Assembly: GCA_017547585.1 (NCBI GenBank)
Contig: JAFYPH010000006.1
Span: 1-38,560 of the forward strand
Source: Bacteroidaceae bacterium
GTDB lineage: Bacteria > Bacteroidota > Bacteroidia > Bacteroidales > Bacteroidaceae
Reading direction: 5' to 3'
DNA length: 38,560 nucleotides
The translations under genes and the position numbers were made by a program. Within the stretch, counting starts at the first letter, position 1; every line of letters starts with the position of its first letter. The notes below the pieces were generated by a model that saw nothing but the letters and a program-made list of their open reading frames with translations, was not told the DNA's origin and made no database searches. Below, one piece after another: positions 26,829 to 34,374 of the stretch.

Positions 26829-27099
26829 TAAATTTGCCGTAAACGGCGAATTTAGGATGCGGCTCGCTGCAAAATATTAAAGCAAGCTTTATTTTTTACT
26901 CGCCTTTAAATAAATTTGTCTTTCACTATATTTGCCGTAAACGGCGAATATATACTGCACTCGCTGCAAAATATTAAAGCAAGCTTTATATTTTGCTCGT
27001 TTGTCACTATATTTGCCGCTCAGCGGCCAATATAGGATGCGGCTCGGAATAAAAATCAAGTAAACTTTATTTTTCTTCTCTCGCCTTTCACTATATTTG
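26829..27099 (+). repeat. Tandem array of three promoter-bearing palindromic repeats upstream of malQ
   Basis: Units start at 26829, 26927 and 27008 (98, 81 and 84 bp), and the array closes with a -7 box at 27092-27099. Each unit opens with palindrome P1, whose left arm is a -7 box: TAAATTTGCCGT/ACGGCGAATTTA (26829-26854), TATATTTGCCGT/ACGGCGAATATA (26927-26952), TATATTTGCCGCT/AGCGGCCAATATA (27008-27034). Then CTCG, hairpin P2 (core TAAAGCAAGCTTTA in units 1 and 2; CAAGTAAACTTT in unit 3), CTCG again, and CACTATATTTG leading into the next unit. A further TAAATTTG lies at 26911-26918. Arm bases change together between units (A/T swaps at the outer arm), so the pairing is kept. Confidence 0.85.
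27092..27099 (+). promoter_or_regulatory. Proximal -7 box for malQ
   Basis: TATATTTG followed by C, the last box of the repeat array. It predicts transcription starting near 27106, which leaves only about 17 nt of leader and favours the ATG at 27123 over the one at 27111. Four further TAnnTTTG boxes in the same orientation lie upstream in the array (26829, 26911, 26927, 27008). Confidence 0.6.
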
Positions 27100-27122
27100 C
27101 AATCTATTAGATGATTTTAACA

Positions 27123-29663
27123 ATGAAAAAGATAAAATTTATAGTTACTTTTCACACTGATGCTGACACGACGATTCAGGTGAAATATCGTTTCCGTACA
27201 ACCGGAGGCGAAGAATTCGAGAATCGTTTGCAGCTGGACGAGACTGCGCCCGACACTTGGAGCGGCTTTCTCACATTCAACAACGACACTACCGAACTTA
27301 CATATGGCTACGAGGTTGCACGCAACAACGCGACCGTGCGCGGCGAATGGGGCGACACTCCCCACAAGGTCGACCTCGAGGGCGATGAGTCTTCGTGGCA
27401 GCTTTTCGACAAATGGTTCGACTCGCCCTTCTGCAACTATATGCAGAGTGGATTGTTCAAGAAATTTTACCATTGCAAGAGCAGCGAAGGATACAAACAG
27501 ATTACACTCCCCCGCAGCAATGCCGACCTTCTCTTCTTCGACATTCAGGCCTGCGGACTCGCTGCCGACGAGACACTCGTGCTCACAGGCGAGGCCGAGG
27601 CACTTGGAAGCTGGGAGCCCTCGCGTGCCATACGCATGACAAACACAGCCTTCAATCGTTGGCAGTGCGTCGTGGAGCGAGCGCCGCTGTGCAACAAAGA
27701 ATTGAAATTCAAATTCGTAGCACTCGACACAAAGAGTGGCGAGGCACGCTGGGAGCCGGGCGAAAACCGCTCGCTGTTCGTGAGCGACGAGGAGCGCCCC
27801 ACCATCAGCCGCCACACATTCGAGGGGCTGAACTTCGGAGCACCGCGTCTGCGCGTCGCAGGAACCGTAATTCCGTTATTCTCATTGCGTTCCGAGAGCA
27901 GTTGGGGCATCGGAGACTTCGGCGACCTTAAAAAGATGGCCGAGTGGTTGGCCGCCACCGGGCAGCATGTACTGCAGCTATTGCCCGTGAACGACACTAC
28001 CATCTACGGCGGCGAGGGCGACTCGTACCCCTACAACTGCGTTTCGGTCTTTGCGCTGCACCCGCAATATATTGATATTTCGGCACTTCCCGCAATAAAA
28101 GATGGCAGGACACGCGCAGCATTCTTCCGCCGCGCCAAGCGTCTGAACGAGAGCCGCACATTCGACTACCCTGCCGTGAACGAGCTTAAAGAGAGCTACC
28201 TGAGAAAACTCTACGAAGAGAGCGGCGCGAAACTGCTCGAAAGCCCCGAATACAAGCTCTTCGAGAAGGAGCAGCAAGCATGGTTGAGGCCCTACTGCGC
28301 CTACCGCTTTTTGTCAAAGAAAATTTGTCCCGGACCGGGTAATTGGGGAGCCTACGCATCGTACACCGCCGACACCTGCGACCGCCTGAAAAAAGAGTAC
28401 GACGATGCTGCCCACGAAATGGGCTATCATGCTCTTGTTCAATATTTTCTATACTCGCAGCTAAAAGATGCACACGAGCACTCACTCTCCTTGGGCGTTG
28501 CGCTGAAAGGCGACATTCCCATCGGCGTTGCTCCCGACGGAGTGGACGTGTGGTGCGACAGAAAGCTGTTCAACTGCAACGGCTCGGCAGGAGCGCCGCC
28601 CGACGCATTCTCGGCCGACGGACAGAATTGGGGATTCCCCACATATAATTGGGAGACGATGGCGCTCGACGGCTACGCTTGGTGGAAACAGCGCCTGAAA
28701 TATATGTCAAACTTTTTTGACGCCTACCGCATCGACCACATTCTGGGATTTTTCCGCATTTGGGAGATCCCCTCATACGTAGCGAGCGGCCTTTCGGGAC
28801 ACTTCAGGCCCAGCATGCCCCTAACCATCGAAGAGATTGAAAAGGCTGGATTCTACTTCGACGCAGCGCAGCACTCATGCGCAAAAGCAACGGAGCTGCC
28901 CACCGACAAGCCCGCCGACCTTCTCTTCATCCCCGACGAGACACTGCCCGGCTACTATCACCCGCGCATAATGGCCTCGGAGACAAAATGTTACCGAGCG
29001 CTGGGCGAGCGCAACAAGCAGGCGTTCGACCGCATATACGAAGACTTTTTCTATCACCGCCACACGAATTTCTGGTTCGAGGAGGCGATGAAAAAGCTTG
29101 CTCCCCTGCTCAGTGCAACATCGATGACAGCCTGCGGCGAAGACCTGGGAATGATTCCCGCCTGCGTACCTTGGGCAATGGACAACCTGCAGATACTCTC
29201 ACTAGAAATTCAGCGTATGCCCAAACAGTATGGAGTAAGATTCGCGCGCACCGAGGAGTACCCCTATCTGTCGGTGGCGACACCCTCGACCCACGACATG
29301 AGCACACTGCGCGAATGGTGGACCGAGAGCCCCGAGGAGACACAGCATTTCTACAACGAGGCTATCGGCCGCGAGGGAAAGGCACCCGCCGAAATGGACG
29401 GAGCAACAGCAAAAGCTATCCTCGCAATGCATCTGAAGTCGCCCTCGATGCTGACAATGATAGCATGGCAGGACTGGATGGCCATGGACGAGCGTCTGCG
29501 CCACCCCGATGCTCTCGAAGAGCGAATAAACATCCCCGCCAACAGAGGACACGTATGGAACTACAGAATGCACATGACCATCGAAGAGCTGTGCAAGCAG
29601 AGAGCATTCAACGAGACAGTCTCGCAGATGATACAGGAGTCGGGACGCTCGACCGAAGCATAA
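27123..29663 (+). CDS. malQ: 4-alpha-glucanotransferase, DPE2-like, with N-terminal starch-binding domains
   Basis: 846 residues from MKKIKFIVTFHT; the ATG four codons earlier would be about 5 nt from the predicted transcript start. Two CBM20-type starch-binding domains precede the enzyme (residues about 1-100, and about 130-235, with VLTGEAEALGSWEPSRAI). The GH77 domain starts near residue 250 (GTVIPLFSLRSESSWGIGDF). Catalytic residues: Asp538 (DAYRIDHILGFFRIW), Glu673 (CGEDLGMIP) and Asp725 (STHDMSTLREWW). The layout matches plant and bacterial DPE2, which transfers glucose from maltose to larger glucans. No signal peptide, so cytosolic. Single gene behind the repeat array. Confidence 0.93.
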   Translation: MKKIKFIVTFHTDADTTIQVKYRFRTTGGEEFENRLQLDETAPDTWSGFLTFNNDTTELTYGYEVARNNATVRGEWGDTPHKVDLEGDESSWQLFDKWFDSPFCNYMQSGLFKKFYHCKSSEGYKQITLPRSNADLLFFDIQACGLAADETLVLTGEAEALGSWEPSRAIRMTNTAFNRWQCVVERAPLCNKELKFKFVALDTKSGEARWEPGENRSLFVSDEERPTISRHTFEGLNFGAPRLRVAGTVIPLFSLRSESSWGIGDFGDLKKMAEWLAATGQHVLQLLPVNDTTIYGGEGDSYPYNCVSVFALHPQYIDISALPAIKDGRTRAAFFRRAKRLNESRTFDYPAVNELKESYLRKLYEESGAKLLESPEYKLFEKEQQAWLRPYCAYRFLSKKICPGPGNWGAYASYTADTCDRLKKEYDDAAHEMGYHALVQYFLYSQLKDAHEHSLSLGVALKGDIPIGVAPDGVDVWCDRKLFNCNGSAGAPPDAFSADGQNWGFPTYNWETMALDGYAWWKQRLKYMSNFFDAYRIDHILGFFRIWEIPSYVASGLSGHFRPSMPLTIEEIEKAGFYFDAAQHSCAKATELPTDKPADLLFIPDETLPGYYHPRIMASETKCYRALGERNKQAFDRIYEDFFYHRHTNFWFEEAMKKLAPLLSATSMTACGEDLGMIPACVPWAMDNLQILSLEIQRMPKQYGVRFARTEEYPYLSVATPSTHDMSTLREWWTESPEETQHFYNEAIGREGKAPAEMDGATAKAILAMHLKSPSMLTMIAWQDWMAMDERLRHPDALEERINIPANRGHVWNYRMHMTIEELCKQRAFNETVSQMIQESGRSTEA

Positions 29664-29669
29664 AAACAC

Positions 29670-29697
29670 ACAAGGGTGGCAAAATTGCCACCCTTGT
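29670..29697. terminator. Perfect 13-bp hairpin after malQ
   Basis: ACAAGGGTGGCAA (29670-29682) pairs exactly with TTGCCACCCTTGT (29685-29697). It lies 6 bp after the malQ stop. The following bases (TGCATATA) are not a good T-tract, so termination may be weak or helped by Rho; an mRNA-end stabiliser is also possible. Confidence 0.6.
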
Positions 29698-29764
29698 TGC
29701 ATATACTACCCCGCACGCAGAAAAGAATCTTCGCCCGCAGGCAAACAAACTCCGTTTTTTTCAT

Positions 29765-29772
29765 TATGTTTG
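29765..29772 (+). promoter_or_regulatory. Candidate -7 box for the MgtC-family gene
   Basis: TATGTTTG matches TAnnTTTG and lies 22 bp before the ATG at 29795. The -33 region is not distinctive. Confidence 0.45.
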
Positions 29773-29794
29773 TAGAGACTAAAATACAGCTATT

Positions 29795-30457
29795 ATGATT
29801 ATGGATTTTGTCATCAGGCTGCTGACCGCAGGAATATTGGGTGCAATCATCGGACTCGAAAGAGAGTACCGCGCCAAAGAGGCAGGCTACCGCACACACT
29901 TTTTAGTGTCGCTGGGCAGCGCACTCATAATGATAATTTCGCAGCATGGATTCGGCGAAGTGCTGGGAGAGACGGGCGTGGGGCTCGACCCCTCGAGAAT
30001 AGCCGCGCAGGTTGTCACAGGCATCGGATTCATCGGCGCCGGCACAATAATATTGAACAAGCAGATTGTGCGTGGCCTCACCACCGCCGCGGGAATATGG
30101 GCAACCTCGGGCATCGGACTATGCATAGGCGCAGGAATGTACACCCTGGGATTCTCGGCCACGGCACTGACACTCATAGGGTTGGAGCTGCTGAGCAGAG
30201 TATTTAAGAACTTTGGATTGAGAAGTTTCGCAATAGAATTCTCTACCCGCAGCAGAAGCCTGCTCAACGACATTCCCACAGCATTCGCGGGGCGCGACTT
30301 TATAATAATTTCGTACCAGATGAACGAGAAAAGATGCGACGGAGAGACTGTGTACAGCATCAGCATGGTGATAAAATCCAAAAGACGCGAAGAGGAGGCC
30401 GACATTATCGCCTACCTGAACAGCTTCGAGGAGATTACCATCCACAAGGTTGAATAG
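29795..30457 (+). CDS. MgtC/SapB family membrane protein
   Basis: 220 residues. The N-terminal two thirds carry four or five hydrophobic segments with the family signature: GAIIGLEREYRAKEAGYRTH (about residues 16-35), then SLGSALIMIIS, ARIAAQ-type RIAAQVVTGIGFIGAGTII and GLTTAAGIWATSGIGLCIGAG. The C-terminal 80 residues form a soluble, ACT-like tail. MgtC relatives are tied to magnesium limitation, phosphate balance and, in pathogens, growth in macrophages; the role in this organism is not known. Met3 (29801) is an alternative start. It stands alone between the malQ hairpin and the tRNA-Leu repeat array. Confidence 0.87.
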   Translation: MIMDFVIRLLTAGILGAIIGLEREYRAKEAGYRTHFLVSLGSALIMIISQHGFGEVLGETGVGLDPSRIAAQVVTGIGFIGAGTIILNKQIVRGLTTAAGIWATSGIGLCIGAGMYTLGFSATALTLIGLELLSRVFKNFGLRSFAIEFSTRSRSLLNDIPTAFAGRDFIIISYQMNEKRCDGETVYSISMVIKSKRREEEADIIAYLNSFEEITIHKVE

Positions 30458-30482
30458 TATCGCGCACAATCGGTAATGCCCC

Positions 30483-30758
30483 GCTTGCACTACTTTGGAT
30501 AAGATAGGCGGCACCTCGGACGGGTTGTTGAGCGACAGCGAAAAAGAAAAAATAAACGAGATTTATTTTTTTCTTCATAAACAAGTTTGCACTACTTTGG
30601 ATAAGATAGGCAGCACCTCGGAAGAAAAAATAAACGAGATTTATTTTTTTCTTCAAAAACAAGTTTGCACTACTTTGGATAAGATAGGCGGCACCTCGGA
30701 AGAAAAAATAAACGAGATTTATTTTTTTCTTCACTCGGTTTGCACTATCTTTGCAAGG
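30483..30758 (+). repeat. Tandem repeat array upstream of tRNA-Leu
   Basis: Units start at 30483 (102 bp, with about 24 extra bases), 30585 (78 bp) and 30663 (75 bp), followed by a partial fourth unit at 30738. Each reads TTTGCACTACTTTGG, ATAAGATAGGCGGC, ACCTCGG, then a hairpin GAAGAAAAAATAAA/TTTATTTTTTTCTTC, then a spacer. In the partial fourth unit the box is intact, TATCTTTG (30746-30753), and serves the tRNA; in the full units one T is missing (CTACTTTG). The downstream AAGATAG of each full unit is the exact complement of CTATCTT, so the same box-palindrome, CTCG, hairpin layout is present as at malQ and cdd. Confidence 0.85.
30746..30753 (+). promoter_or_regulatory. -7 box for tRNA-Leu
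   Basis: TATCTTTG followed by C, 33 bp before the first base of the tRNA. It is the only intact TAnnTTTG box of the tandem array. Confidence 0.6.
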
Positions 30759-30786
30759 CAAAAGCAAAAATGGCAGTTTGCACCAT

Positions 30787-30868
30787 GCGCCTGTGGCGAA
30801 ATTGGTAGACGCGCCAGACTTAGGATCTGGTGTTTCGCGACGTGTAGGTTCGAGTCCTATCAGGCGCA
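30787..30868 (+). tRNA. tRNA-Leu (anticodon UAG)
   Basis: 82 bases that fold as a class II tRNA. Acceptor stem GCGCCTG (30787-30793) pairs with CAGGCGC (30861-30867), discriminator A at 30868. D stem GCG/CGC with the GG of the D-loop, anticodon stem CCAGA/TCTGG with loop CTTAGGA (anticodon TAG at 30821-30823), a long variable arm, and T arm GTAGG/CCTAT with TTCGAGT. CCA is not encoded. It decodes CUA and other CUN leucine codons. It is flanked by the array promoter and a strong terminator. Confidence 0.97.
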
Positions 30869-30870
30869 CA

Positions 30871-30910
30871 ATCGAGGAAAATCAGAAAAGATTTTCCTCG
30901 ATTTCTTTTT
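30871..30910 (+). terminator. Intrinsic terminator of tRNA-Leu
   Basis: Perfect 13-bp stem ATCGAGGAAAATC (30871-30883) / GATTTTCCTCGAT (30890-30902), loop of 6, followed by TTCTTTTT. Confidence 0.92.
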
Positions 30911-30927
30911 ATAATATTTCTACGGGA

Positions 30928-30962
30928 AAAAGAGCGCCATATTGCTCTTTTATCTATTTTTG
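30928..30962 (+). promoter_or_regulatory. Candidate promoter of the GH10 gene with an abutting hairpin
   Basis: A -7 box TATTTTTG (30955-30962) lies 34 bp before the ATG. Immediately upstream is an exact 8-bp stem, AAAAGAGC (30928-30935) and GCTCTTTT (30944-30951), just 3 bp from the box. A hairpin directly before the -7 box echoes the P2 hairpins of the repeat loci, although the sequence differs. Confidence 0.5.
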
Positions 30963-30995
30963 CAAAAGCAAGAAACAACTATAATATCATCCACA

Positions 30996-32117
30996 ATGAA
31001 AAGAGTATTCATCATCGCCACCCTGCTGATGGCAGTGGCGACCATCGACGCGCAAAAGCCGTTGAGAAAGGCTTTTAAAGATAAATTCCTGATAGGCGCG
31101 GCGCTGAATGCCCATCAGGTGAGGAGCAACGACCAAAAGCTGCACGACCTTATACGCCGCGAGTTTAGTTCGGTGGTTGCCGAGAACTGCATGAAGAGCG
31201 GCTCGCTGCAACCGCGCGAAGGGGTGTTCCGCTTCGACGACGCCGACAGGCTGGTGGCTCTCGCCGAGAGGAACGGGCAGGCTGTCATCGGCCACTGCCT
31301 TGTGTGGCATTCACAGGCACCCGACTGGTTCTTCACCGACGAAAAGGGCAACGACGTCAGCCGCGAGGTGCTCATCGAGCGTATGCGCAAACACATTCAC
31401 ACGGTGGTGACACATTTTAAAGGAAAGGTGAAAGGCTGGGACGTAGTGAACGAGGCTATCGAGTGGGACGGCAAGATGCGCGAGTCGAAATTCTACAAGA
31501 TTATAGGCGAGGAGTTCATCAGCCTCGCGTTCAAGTTCGCCCACGAGGCCGACCCTGACGTGGAGCTTTACTACAATGACTACGGAATGGACGGAAGGTT
31601 GAAGCGCGAGGCCGTAGTGCGCATGGTGCGCAAGCTGAAGGCCGACGGACGAAGGATTGACGCCATAGGAATGCAGTCGCACGTAGCATTCTCGACCCCG
31701 TTCGACGAGTATGAGCGCAGCATAGAGGCTTTTGCCGCCGAGGGCGTAAAGGTGATGATTACCGAGCTTGACCTGAGTGTGCTCCCCTGGCCGCACGGGA
31801 ATATGGGCGCTGCCGTGGAGAACAATTTCGAGTATCAGGAGAGGATGAATCCCTTCCGCAAGGGGCTTACAAAGGAGATGGAGGAAAAGCAGACGGACTT
31901 TTTCTGCCGCCTGTTCGATATTTATCTGCGTCATGCGGACGACATTACCCGAGTGACTTTCTGGGGCGTAGGCGACGGCGATTCGTGGAAAAACAACTGG
32001 CCGGTGCGCGGACGCACAGACTACCCATTAGCATTCGACCGCGAGTATCGTGCGAAGCCTTTTGTGGCAGAGATTATAAAGATGGCAAAGAGATACAAAA
32101 AGTCGCGAAGAAAATAG
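30996..32117 (+). CDS. Endo-1,4-beta-xylanase, glycoside hydrolase family 10
   Basis: 373 residues from MKRVFIIATLLMAVATIDAQ, a signal peptide; an upstream TTG would add 18 residues and is rejected. A single GH10 barrel: FLIGAALNAHQ, ENCMKSGSLQP, GHCLVWHSQAPDW, the acid/base Glu153 in GWDVVNEAIEWD, YYNDYG, GMQSHV, the nucleophile Glu257 in VMITELDLSVLPW, and TFWGVGDGDSW. It should cut internal xylan bonds after export to the periplasm or beyond. No carbohydrate-binding module. The convergent LysM gene begins 42 bp downstream. No SusC/SusD genes are near, so it is not in an obvious utilisation locus here. Confidence 0.95.
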   Translation: MKRVFIIATLLMAVATIDAQKPLRKAFKDKFLIGAALNAHQVRSNDQKLHDLIRREFSSVVAENCMKSGSLQPREGVFRFDDADRLVALAERNGQAVIGHCLVWHSQAPDWFFTDEKGNDVSREVLIERMRKHIHTVVTHFKGKVKGWDVVNEAIEWDGKMRESKFYKIIGEEFISLAFKFAHEADPDVELYYNDYGMDGRLKREAVVRMVRKLKADGRRIDAIGMQSHVAFSTPFDEYERSIEAFAAEGVKVMITELDLSVLPWPHGNMGAAVENNFEYQERMNPFRKGLTKEMEEKQTDFFCRLFDIYLRHADDITRVTFWGVGDGDSWKNNWPVRGRTDYPLAFDREYRAKPFVAEIIKMAKRYKKSRRK

Positions 32118-32159
32118 CAGGCTCTTTATTGCCCGAAAAAAATGATGGCTGCAAAGTTT

Positions 32160-33113
32160 TTATCTGAGCCTTACAATATCGCCCACCTTGAGCGTTGCAT
32201 AGCTCTCGTACTCGGGATTCAGTTTGTAGAGATTCTTCAGACGAACGCCATATTTCTGCGAGATTGAGTAGAGGCTCTCGCCATTGGCTGTCGTGTGGAA
32301 GTTGTGGCCCTTCACGGCCTTTGTGCGTTTCTTCTCAAGATAGATAATGTCGCCCGCCTTTATATTGTAATCCTTATAAAGGTCGTTGTATTTTATCAGC
32401 TTGCGACGCGAGATTCCAAGCTCGTCAGAGAGTGAGCCGAAGGTGTCGCCGGTGTTAGCCACCATATAGAGAAGACCACCGGAGGTGTAAAGAGGGCGAC
32501 CGACCGAGCCTTCGCCAACGGCTGCAGACGACGAGTACGATGCAATATCGTTCTTGGAGTATTTGTCGTACTTGTCGAGGCCGTAGCGCTCGATGAGACT
32601 GATTAGTTTCTGAGGATAGGCAGGATCTTCGGCGTATCCGGCCTTCTTGAGCCCGCGCGCCCACCCTTTGTAGTCGGTGGTGCTGAGACTGAAGAGCGCC
32701 GCGTATCGAGGACGCAGCAGGAACTGCGAATGGTCCTCGTAAGAGTCGCGCGCGCTGTCGTACACTCGGAACTCGCACAATCGGCCATTATCCATTGTGG
32801 TGGTGGTGCGTCCGGTCCAATTGTTATGGGCCTTGATTCCAAAGTGGTTGTTCGACTTTTGTGTGAGAGAACTCTTTCCTGCACCCGATTCGAGCAATCC
32901 TTGCGCCAGAGTGATGCTGGCCGGTATTCTGTGACGATGCATCTGCTCCACTGCCAACGGATAATATGTATAAATATAGGCTTCGTAAGAGTCGCGTGCA
33001 GTTGATACTGTGGGAGTATTAATCTTTGTAGTCTGTGTCTGTTTGGTGGTGCTGCAGCTTGCAAGGGCTAAGAGCGCAGCAACAACTATTGCTGTGTTAA
33101 AAATGTGTTTCAT
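32160..33113 (-). CDS. GH73-type glucosaminidase lipoprotein with two LysM domains
   Basis: 317 residues. Lipoprotein signal (LASC, Cys20). The glucosaminidase domain covers about residues 40-185, with the catalytic Glu75 in ITLAQGLLESGAGKS, followed by NNHFGIKAH, FRVYDSARDSYEDHSQFL and YAEDPAYPQKLISLIERY. Two LysM repeats follow, about residues 214-258 and 270-317 (YSISQKYGVRLKNLYKLNP). It should bind and cut peptidoglycan glycan strands in the periplasm, for cell-wall turnover or separation. Transcribed alone, divergent from cdd and convergent to the GH10 gene. Confidence 0.92.
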   Translation of the reverse strand: MKHIFNTAIVVAALLALASCSTTKQTQTTKINTPTVSTARDSYEAYIYTYYPLAVEQMHRHRIPASITLAQGLLESGAGKSSLTQKSNNHFGIKAHNNWTGRTTTTMDNGRLCEFRVYDSARDSYEDHSQFLLRPRYAALFSLSTTDYKGWARGLKKAGYAEDPAYPQKLISLIERYGLDKYDKYSKNDIASYSSSAAVGEGSVGRPLYTSGGLLYMVANTGDTFGSLSDELGISRRKLIKYNDLYKDYNIKAGDIIYLEKKRTKAVKGHNFHTTANGESLYSISQKYGVRLKNLYKLNPEYESYATLKVGDIVRLR

Positions 33114-33170
33114 GTATCAAATTTTATTTTCGAAATACAAATTAAAGGAATAAATTGGTTTTATGCAAGT

Positions 33171-33269
33171 GTTTATTTTATCTTTGAGGAAATTCTCGAA
33201 GATTGATTGCACTCGCTGTGAAATATTCAAGCAAGCTTGATATTATTTCGCTCGTTTATTTTATCTTTG
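33171..33269 (+). repeat. Promoter-bearing palindromic repeat between 16-bp direct repeats, upstream of cdd
   Basis: GTTTATTTTATCTTTG occurs twice, exactly, at 33171-33186 and 33254-33269. Each copy contains a -7 box TATCTTTG (33179-33186 and 33262-33269). The first box forms the left arm of P1: TATCTTTGAG, loop GAAATT, CTCGAAGAT (33179-33203). Then comes GCACTCGCTG, hairpin P2 (GAAATATTCAAGC, AA, GCTTGATATTATTTC), and CGCTCG before the second direct repeat. The downstream copy serves cdd. The sequence between is closely related to that at 8631-8720 and to the malQ array. Confidence 0.85.
33262..33269 (+). promoter_or_regulatory. Proximal -7 box for cdd
   Basis: TATCTTTG followed by CC, 21 bp before the cdd ATG. 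It is the second of two identical boxes 83 bp apart. Confidence 0.6.
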
Positions 33270-33289
33270 CCAATAAGAAGTTATTATTT

Positions 33290-33778
33290 ATGAAAGAGAT
33301 TATCCTGAACACAGTCGTAAAGGTATGCACATACGACGAACTGTCGGCCGCCGACACTCAATTGGTCGATGCTGCTCGCGAGGCGGCAAAGAAAAGTTAC
33401 GCCCCCTACTCGCGCTTCAACGTGGGAGCGGCGGTGCTCCTCGACAGTGGAGAGATTGTCACCGGCAGCAATCAGGAAAATGCGGCCTACCCTTCGGGCC
33501 TGTGCGCCGAGCGCACGACGCTCTTCTGTGCGGGAGCGCAGCACCCCGACAAGGCTGTGGAGGCTATCGCCATTGCCGCCCGCACCGCCGACGGAGAGAT
33601 TGAAACACCAATTTCGCCCTGCGGAGCGTGCCGTCAGGTGATGCTCGAAACGGAAATGCGCTCGTCGCGTCCCATGCGCATCATTCTCTATGGCGCGCAG
33701 CAGTGCCACATTATAGAGGGCGGCACAAAAGAGCTGCTGCCACTATCTTTCGGCGCGGAATTTCTGGAAAATGTATAA
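33290..33778 (+). CDS. cdd: Cytidine deaminase
   Basis: 162 residues from MKEIILNTVVKVCTYDEL; the frame is open further upstream but that part lies in the promoter repeat. Zinc-dependent deaminase: Cys72 and the proton-shuttle Glu74 in SGLCAERTTLF, Cys111 and Cys114 in PCGACRQVM; substrate contacts SRFNVGAAVL and GSNQENAAYPSG. It converts cytidine and deoxycytidine to uridine forms in pyrimidine salvage. It is the homotetrameric short type. A phosphatase gene follows after 15 bp. Confidence 0.95.
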   Translation: MKEIILNTVVKVCTYDELSAADTQLVDAAREAAKKSYAPYSRFNVGAAVLLDSGEIVTGSNQENAAYPSGLCAERTTLFCAGAQHPDKAVEAIAIAARTADGEIETPISPCGACRQVMLETEMRSSRPMRIILYGAQQCHIIEGGTKELLPLSFGAEFLENV

Positions 33779-33793
33779 ACAAAAAATACCCCT

Positions 33794-34270
33794 ATGAAAA
33801 AGATAATGTTCGTTTGCCACGGAAACATCTGCCGCTCACCGATGGCGGAGTTTGTATTCAAAAACCTTGTTGCGAAACGCGGTCTCGACAAGGAATTCTA
33901 TATACGTTCGTCGGCCACCAGCAGCGAAGAGATTGGAAACGGAGTCTACCCCCCGGCGGCCTATGAACTTGGACGCAACAACATCCCTGTCGACAAGGAG
34001 AAACGCGCCCGACGCATCACCCGCGAAGATTATATGGAGTATGACATGATAATTGTCATGGAGCAGTATAATATAAGGAATCTGAACGCCGTAGCAGGCT
34101 TCGACCCCGAGAACAAAATATGGAAACTGCTCGACTTTGAGACCCCCGACTATGTGGAGCAGTGTGCCGGAGGCGACATTTCGGACCCATGGTACCACGG
34201 CGACTTTTCAAAGACCTACAAAGAGATTGTACGCGGCTGCGAAGGACTGCTAAAATACCTCGGCTATTAA
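33794..34270 (+). CDS. Low-molecular-weight protein-tyrosine phosphatase
   Basis: 158 residues. The P-loop CHGNICRS gives nucleophile Cys8 and Arg14 close to the N-terminus, and the general acid is Asp131 in ISDPWYHGDF. The length and layout are those of LMW-PTPs (Wzb/YwlE type), which act on phosphotyrosine or phosphoarginine. It lies 15 bp after cdd, probably cotranscribed. No capsule kinase is near, so the substrate is open. Confidence 0.93.
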   Translation: MKKIMFVCHGNICRSPMAEFVFKNLVAKRGLDKEFYIRSSATSSEEIGNGVYPPAAYELGRNNIPVDKEKRARRITREDYMEYDMIIVMEQYNIRNLNAVAGFDPENKIWKLLDFETPDYVEQCAGGDISDPWYHGDFSKTYKEIVRGCEGLLKYLGY

Positions 34271-34374
34271 GAAAAGAGAGTCGAAGAAGAAAAAACAGGC
34301 ACGAACGGTCCTAAATTCTCAAAAAACAACGTACCTTTACAAAAGCACATATAAACACATTTAAAATATACACT

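Noticed and set aside
26829-27099. CRISPR array or origin iterons
   Set aside because: Unit lengths vary (98, 81, 84), there are no spacers, and each unit carries a promoter box facing malQ; no replication gene is nearby.
30483-30758. CRISPR array
   Set aside because: Units are contiguous direct repeats without unique spacers of regular length, and no cas genes are present.
30435-30869. Minus-strand frame with repeats (KKKINLVYFFFRGAAYLIQSS)
   Set aside because: The reverse reading of the same array and tRNA; no independent sign of coding.
30495-30914. Open plus-strand frame of 139 codons with an apparent 26-residue repeat (DKIGGTSEEKINEIYFFL)
   Set aside because: It is produced by the tandem array, whose 78-bp spacing is a multiple of three, and it runs through the tRNA-Leu gene. 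No start context; the nucleotide repeat explains it.
33203-33289. N-terminal extension of cdd by 29 codons
   Set aside because: It lies inside the palindromic promoter repeat and upstream of the predicted transcript start.
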